Source: Chloroflexota bacterium
Lineage (GTDB): Bacteria > Chloroflexota > Anaerolineae > Promineifilales > Promineifilaceae
DNA: 64,000 nucleotides
Direction of reading: 5' to 3'
Assembly: GCA_020628815.1 (NCBI GenBank)
Contig: JAHDEN010000002.1
Location: forward strand, 54,407 to 118,406
Below the pieces are notes generated by a model, which was not told the origin of the DNA, did not search any database, and saw nothing but the letters and a program-made list of their open reading frames with translations. The stretch's first letter is position 1. Every line of letters begins with the position of its first letter. Made by a program: the position numbers and the translations under genes. Positions 59,529 through 64,000 of the stretch are shown in pieces.

Positions 59529-60140
59529 TTAACGTGTTAATGCAGATTTGGCCCAAATGAGTCGTTGGCCAATTGTTAAAACAACCAAAGACCCAAACAG
59601 GATAAACAGGATGCCTATCTGAGTTGGAAAGATTAAAAACAAGAAATAGGCTATGACAGTCTCAGTCCCCTCAATGATTCCGGTTGGCATGGTGACCGAT
59701 GTAAATTCGGCCGAGGGTGTTGCCCCCGCCCCTCGCTTCTCTAAAATCGAAGATAAATACATCCATGATGCACCGTTTACATAGAAACTGCCCAGCAAAA
59801 ATACAAGCGCTGTCCAATTGAACATAGATTGCCTGCCTAAAACAATCCCAATAGGAATGATGGCATAAACGGTAAAATCAATCAGGATATCGAGATAGCC
59901 GCCAAAATCAGTTTGTGATCCCTTCAAACGGGCAATTGTTCCATCTAACCCATCCAAAATCCGATTCAAGGCCCACATCGCAATCGCCCATCCCATCATG
60001 CCCTGGTAGGCAAACCATGCGCACAATATGCCTGGTACCAGCGAAGAAAGCGTAATCGCATTCGGATTCACTTCGCTCAGTACATTTGCAATTGGATCTA
60101 AAGCCGCTTCTTTTATTCTTCGGGTTACTGAATCTAACAT
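59529..60140 (-). CDS. CDP-alcohol phosphatidyltransferase
   Basis: DGLDGTIARLKGSQTDFGGYLDILIDF matches DGxxAR(x8)Gx3Dx3D. Confidence 0.92.
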   Translation of the reverse strand: MLDSVTRRIKEAALDPIANVLSEVNPNAITLSSLVPGILCAWFAYQGMMGWAIAMWALNRILDGLDGTIARLKGSQTDFGGYLDILIDFTVYAIIPIGIVLGRQSMFNWTALVFLLGSFYVNGASWMYLSSILEKRGAGATPSAEFTSVTMPTGIIEGTETVIAYFLFLIFPTQIGILFILFGSLVVLTIGQRLIWAKSALTR

Positions 60141-60231
60141 ATATGTTTGCGTTGACTAGACAGGCTGATTTGGTAATCAGTCTCAACCATATGATGCTTT
60201 GATTCTAGTAAGGCTTACATTTGATGAGAAA

Positions 60232-62244
60232 TTAGTCTTGAACCTTATTACGTCGCCCTAAATAAACGAGTAATAGCCCAACAGAGGTCAGCAGAATTAC
60301 AATCGAAATAATCAGGAAGATCAAATAGATTTGCTCAACTTCAAGTCCTGATTCGCTTTGTTCTACCACTTGGCTAATCGGCTGAATCTCAGGCTCAGGT
60401 GTGGGTTCAGCCGTTGGCAAGGCTGAAATCACGGCCGCAGTTGGTGATGGTGGTGGCAGCGTTGGCACAACGGGTGGCGCGAAAGTTGGCGTTGGCGAAG
60501 GGGCCGGTGTAGGCGTTGCGGTCTCGGGAACCGTTGGCAAATCGGCCGAGCCGCCCACCAAATCGCCAGAAGGTTCAGGCACGTATCCAACGATGATATC
60601 TTGCCCGACTGATAGCAAGCTGCTGCTATTCAAACCGTTAAGGTCATAAATCTCATCTAAGGTCAGCCCATAAAGCAGGGCAATTTCGATAATCGTGTTT
60701 CCAGATAAGACTGAATACAAAATCGCGCCATCTTCATCACGAACCACAGTATTTGGATACCCATCTAACGAGAATTCTGGATCAGCAACCAAGCTATCGG
60801 CCGGTAAAATTTCTAGCGAGTTCACATCAACTTCTTCAGTCGCTTCAACTTCAGCTTCGGTATCAGGCTCATTTTCGGCCGGTTCTTCTGCCTCGGGCTC
60901 TTCAGCCTCTGAATTCGTTTCTGGTTCAACATCAATTCGGCCGGTGATTAACTCTTGCCCAATTGTGAGTAACGCTGTTGGTTCAATTCCATTTAGGCCA
61001 GTTAGTTCGTCTAAGGTTAGATCATACGACGTAGCGATCCCATACAAGGTATCTCCGCTTTGAACGATGTGTACAATCAACCCATCAGCCCGTGGAGTAG
61101 AAGTCGGTTGAGGTTGAAAAACCGGGGCGGCCGAAGCTACTGTCGGTGATTCTTGACTCTCTCCTCCGCTGCTTTCATTACTCGGCACAGCGGTTGGTGC
61201 GGCCGGTTGAACCCCGGCCGATTGTGGCACACCACCACCTTTGTACGTCGATATAAGTTCTCTGGTTAGATTGAGATAAAAGTCACCAAACTCAGAACTT
61301 GGTTCAATGTGGCTCCCTTCCGGCCATTCATTATAAGATGTGATCACGATCATATCCGGACCACTGCGCACAGCCCCGTTAAAGCTGTTGCGATAAAAAG
61401 CGCCGTCTCCACGTGATCTCACAATTGTGTTATCGCCACGCCCCAATCGAGAATCATCAAAGCCGGGCATCGCACCGGCAGCCCAATATTTGTAACCGCC
61501 GTATGTGTTAGATGCGGCTCGAGTTCGCCCACCAATGCCGACATTTACTTCACCCGGTGTCGCAGACCAAGCCAAGTTGTACATGTACATTCCGTCAAAC
61601 ACAGCGAGATAATCTGCATTGCCACCCTCAGCAATCCAAATTGCACTGTTTCCAGGGTCGGCCGCATTTCTAATCGCTCGCCAATCATCAACCGAGAGCG
61701 CCCAAGAGGCCCAGAAAAAGATAACCGGGCGACCATCAACCCGCAAATATGCAGGGTGCTGTGCATGGGTCGCCAACAGGGTTTGCAACGCACCAATCCG
61801 TGCATTGTTGTCGGGCAAAAATGGATTGATTGGCTCAAAGGTAACAGATGCAGTGAACCCGTTGGCCGACGCGATATTAAGCAGCTGAGCAAAATTAGGT
61901 TCTGTTTGTTGGCTCGCATTGGGTCCATACCAAGATTGTACAAATCCGTCGATTCCAACCCCTTTTGCTTGCTGAACGTGCCGTGTCATTACCCCAGCAT
62001 CTGTTGAAAAATACGGGGATGGGTTGGTAAACGGTGTCTTGCCATCGTTAAACGATGACGGGTCGAACCAAGCGTAGTAATGGGCCAATACCAATCCGGT
62101 ACGCCCTTGTGCCTCGGCCGTTTGAGAGTCAAATCGCACGCTTAAGGCGATTAGGCTTATAACGATAATGCCGATTAATTTTGCTATTTTTCCTTTATCT
62201 TTTTTCAAGCTTCTTCCTTTCGAGATTCTTCTTGGTGAATCCAC
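60232..62244 (-). CDS. GH99-like (WbsX/endo-mannosidase-like) domain + two LysM domains + Pro/Thr-rich segment + C-terminal TM anchor
   Basis: VLAHYYAWFDPSSFNDG...GIDGFVQSWYGP; LysM HIVQSGDTLYGIATSYDLTLDELTGLNGI and YSVLSGNTIIEIALLYGLTLDEIYDLNGL; C-terminal hydrophobic helix. Confidence 0.82.
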   Translation of the reverse strand: MDSPRRISKGRSLKKDKGKIAKLIGIIVISLIALSVRFDSQTAEAQGRTGLVLAHYYAWFDPSSFNDGKTPFTNPSPYFSTDAGVMTRHVQQAKGVGIDGFVQSWYGPNASQQTEPNFAQLLNIASANGFTASVTFEPINPFLPDNNARIGALQTLLATHAQHPAYLRVDGRPVIFFWASWALSVDDWRAIRNAADPGNSAIWIAEGGNADYLAVFDGMYMYNLAWSATPGEVNVGIGGRTRAASNTYGGYKYWAAGAMPGFDDSRLGRGDNTIVRSRGDGAFYRNSFNGAVRSGPDMIVITSYNEWPEGSHIEPSSEFGDFYLNLTRELISTYKGGGVPQSAGVQPAAPTAVPSNESSGGESQESPTVASAAPVFQPQPTSTPRADGLIVHIVQSGDTLYGIATSYDLTLDELTGLNGIEPTALLTIGQELITGRIDVEPETNSEAEEPEAEEPAENEPDTEAEVEATEEVDVNSLEILPADSLVADPEFSLDGYPNTVVRDEDGAILYSVLSGNTIIEIALLYGLTLDEIYDLNGLNSSSLLSVGQDIIVGYVPEPSGDLVGGSADLPTVPETATPTPAPSPTPTFAPPVVPTLPPPSPTAAVISALPTAEPTPEPEIQPISQVVEQSESGLEVEQIYLIFLIISIVILLTSVGLLLVYLGRRNKVQD

Positions 62245-62251
62245 AGTCTAT

Positions 62252-63325
62252 TTAGGGGCCAAGGTATCTATATTCGATACGAGGCAAACCGAATTCTTCT
62301 ATTGTAGCCCTAACCTCATCTGCTGTAGTGCGACCCTGAGCTTGGCTAAATGTGGTTAATAAATCTTCAAAACCTGGCACCCGCTCATATTCGATAATAC
62401 GTGGTTCTTCAGTAATGCCACCCATGTCGGCCGCGTGGGCAATCGCGTCTGAAAAGTTTCCTAACTCATCTACCAAGCCAACTTCAAGCGCCTGTTTACC
62501 AGAATAGATGCGGCCGTCAGCCAATTCACGTACTTTTGCATCGTCTAATCCTCGGCCGTCAACAATAATTTGCACAAATTGATCATAGCTTTCATCAATC
62601 AATACAGACAAAATCTCAACATGCTCTGGGCTTAGCTGGTCATAGGGGCTACCTAGTGATTTATTTGGTCCGCTTGTGATATTAACAACATCTACCCCCC
62701 ACTCATCTATTAGTTCAGAAAAATTGAAAAGGCTCATGATGACGCCTAAGCTACCAGTCGTTGTATCAGCCCGTGCAAAAATATAGTCGGCCGGTGCTGA
62801 TACATAATATCCGCCCGAAGCCGCGACGGAAGCCATGCTAACCACGACCGGTTTCGTGACCTCATCCCGAATATATTCATGAATCTGAGCAGAACCCGTG
62901 ACAGTCCCGCCGGGGCTATCGACGCGTAGCACAATCGCTTTTACATCATCATTCTGCTCGGCCGATTTTAAGTCAGCTATAATCGTTCCGCTTCCGGCCC
63001 CCGTAATGAATTCGGTATCATCTGTCCCGATAATCGCCCCTTCTACCCGCACAATGGCTACGGCTGGGCCGCTCCCCAAGTCTGTTGTAGAGGTACCGCT
63101 TAAAGCTGATCCAACCCCGGCCGAGAAAAAGGCAATCCCAGAAATGACCCCACATGCTACAATAGGAAGCAGGAACCCGACAGCAACCGCCATCAGTAGC
63201 CAAAAGCTTTGTCGATTAGATTGTTTAATTACAATTTGTTGAGGTTGAGTTTGATTTGGAATAGCTGAACGATTGATCTCTTGAGGTTCAACTATCTTCG
63301 CAGCTTCAAAACTTTCTTCTGTCAT
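62252..63325 (-). CDS. sppA: Signal peptide peptidase SppA (S49)
   Basis: VLRVDSPGGTVTGSAQIHEYI, MASVAASGGYYVSAPADYIFARADTTTGSLGVIM, GRIYSGKQALEVGLVDELG. Confidence 0.93.
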   Translation of the reverse strand: MTEESFEAAKIVEPQEINRSAIPNQTQPQQIVIKQSNRQSFWLLMAVAVGFLLPIVACGVISGIAFFSAGVGSALSGTSTTDLGSGPAVAIVRVEGAIIGTDDTEFITGAGSGTIIADLKSAEQNDDVKAIVLRVDSPGGTVTGSAQIHEYIRDEVTKPVVVSMASVAASGGYYVSAPADYIFARADTTTGSLGVIMSLFNFSELIDEWGVDVVNITSGPNKSLGSPYDQLSPEHVEILSVLIDESYDQFVQIIVDGRGLDDAKVRELADGRIYSGKQALEVGLVDELGNFSDAIAHAADMGGITEEPRIIEYERVPGFEDLLTTFSQAQGRTTADEVRATIEEFGLPRIEYRYLGP

Positions 63326-63721
63326 GTGGCCTCTTTATTGAATAGATTAATGGGCAAGAAAGTTAAATTATAGCGTAATCGATCTTTCAAATATCCCATT
63401 CTCATCCTTTTCACCTATGGTTTACCAACTAATCTTCATATTGGTTTACCATGTTTTTCCGAAAGGTTATAATTCAGATTAAGTTGCTAAAATTCCTCAA
63501 GGAAAAGCCAGTATCAATGTAAAATTGGTAGCAAACACAGTAAGTTCCTTATAAAGTTAAATCTATAGCCTATGGTCACCCGCCACATTATTTGGCACCC
63601 CAATTTGAATTTTGCTGAAAATTAATCTAGTTATCTGCAAAATACTGAATTAACCTTTTTTATTAACGGTTGCTCAATTCTGACGGGCAATGACCATAAA
63701 TTTTGAGAATTTGGAGAAAAT

Positions 63722-64000
63722 ATGCCCACAGCATTAGTCACAGGGATTACGGGGCAAGATGGTTCATATCTTGCCGAGTTACTTTTATCGAAAGGATATA
63801 AGGTTATCGGGATGGTGCGTCGAACAAGTACGCTTAATTTCCATCGTATCGCCCATATACAAGATCAAATTACGCTTGTTGCTGGTGATTTAGGTGATCA
63901 AATATCTCTAATCCACATTTTGGAAGAACATAAGCCAGACGAGGTTTATAATCTTGCAGCACAATCATTTGTAGGAACATCTTTTAATCAACCTGTTTTT
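63722..64000 (+). CDS. gmd: GDP-mannose 4,6-dehydratase, truncated by the window edge
   Basis: [46 protein letters not shown]...[16 protein letters not shown]; open to the end. Confidence 0.92.
   Translation, partial: MPTALVTGITGQDGSYLAELLLSKGYKVIGMVRRTSTLNFHRIAHIQDQITLVAGDLGDQISLIHILEEHKPDEVYNLAAQSFVGTSFNQPVF

Noticed and set aside
60695-61063. Ser-rich antisense ORF opposite the LysM protein
   Set aside because: Low-complexity reverse reading of the acidic repeat; not a credible gene.

Overview
The window looks like chromosomal sequence from an environmental bacterium, probably Chloroflexota-like (inferred from gene content only). It is mostly ordinary metabolic and envelope genes. No CRISPR array, IS element, prophage or rRNA was recognised. 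Main blocks: an MttB-family methyltransferase plus class-III aminotransferase pair (0.25-3.1 kb); a tightly packed 8-gene glycan assembly/export operon (3.5-13.9 kb) with a sulfotransferase-GT4 fusion, an SGNH-like and a GSCFA protein and an ABC-2 exporter; a peptide ABC transporter (20.4-26.9 kb); secDF, ruvX, a P450, avtA, udk, tRNA-Thr(CGU), topA, dprA, allB, a DapF-like gene, an M3 peptidase, a LysM/GH99-like protein, sppA and the 5' end of gmd. Strongest unusual observations: (1) a TGA-interrupted AhpD-like gene (16772-17374) in which the in-frame TGA sits exactly at the second Cys of the CxxC redox motif (CVY-U), followed by a 7-bp hairpin with a G in its apical loop at bacterial-SECIS spacing, so a candidate selenoprotein that ORF callers split in two; (2) a very large excess of the palindrome CGGCCG (29 hand-counted sites in about 4.6 kb, about 1 expected), in several reading frames and between genes, resembling cyanobacterial HIP1; (3) a DapF-like protein with both catalytic cysteines replaced by serine; (4) a candidate sRNA of about 190 nt on the minus strand (50037-50232) with a strong terminator and a CCUCCU hairpin loop; (5) an S41-like lipoprotein that has lost the catalytic Ser and Lys.
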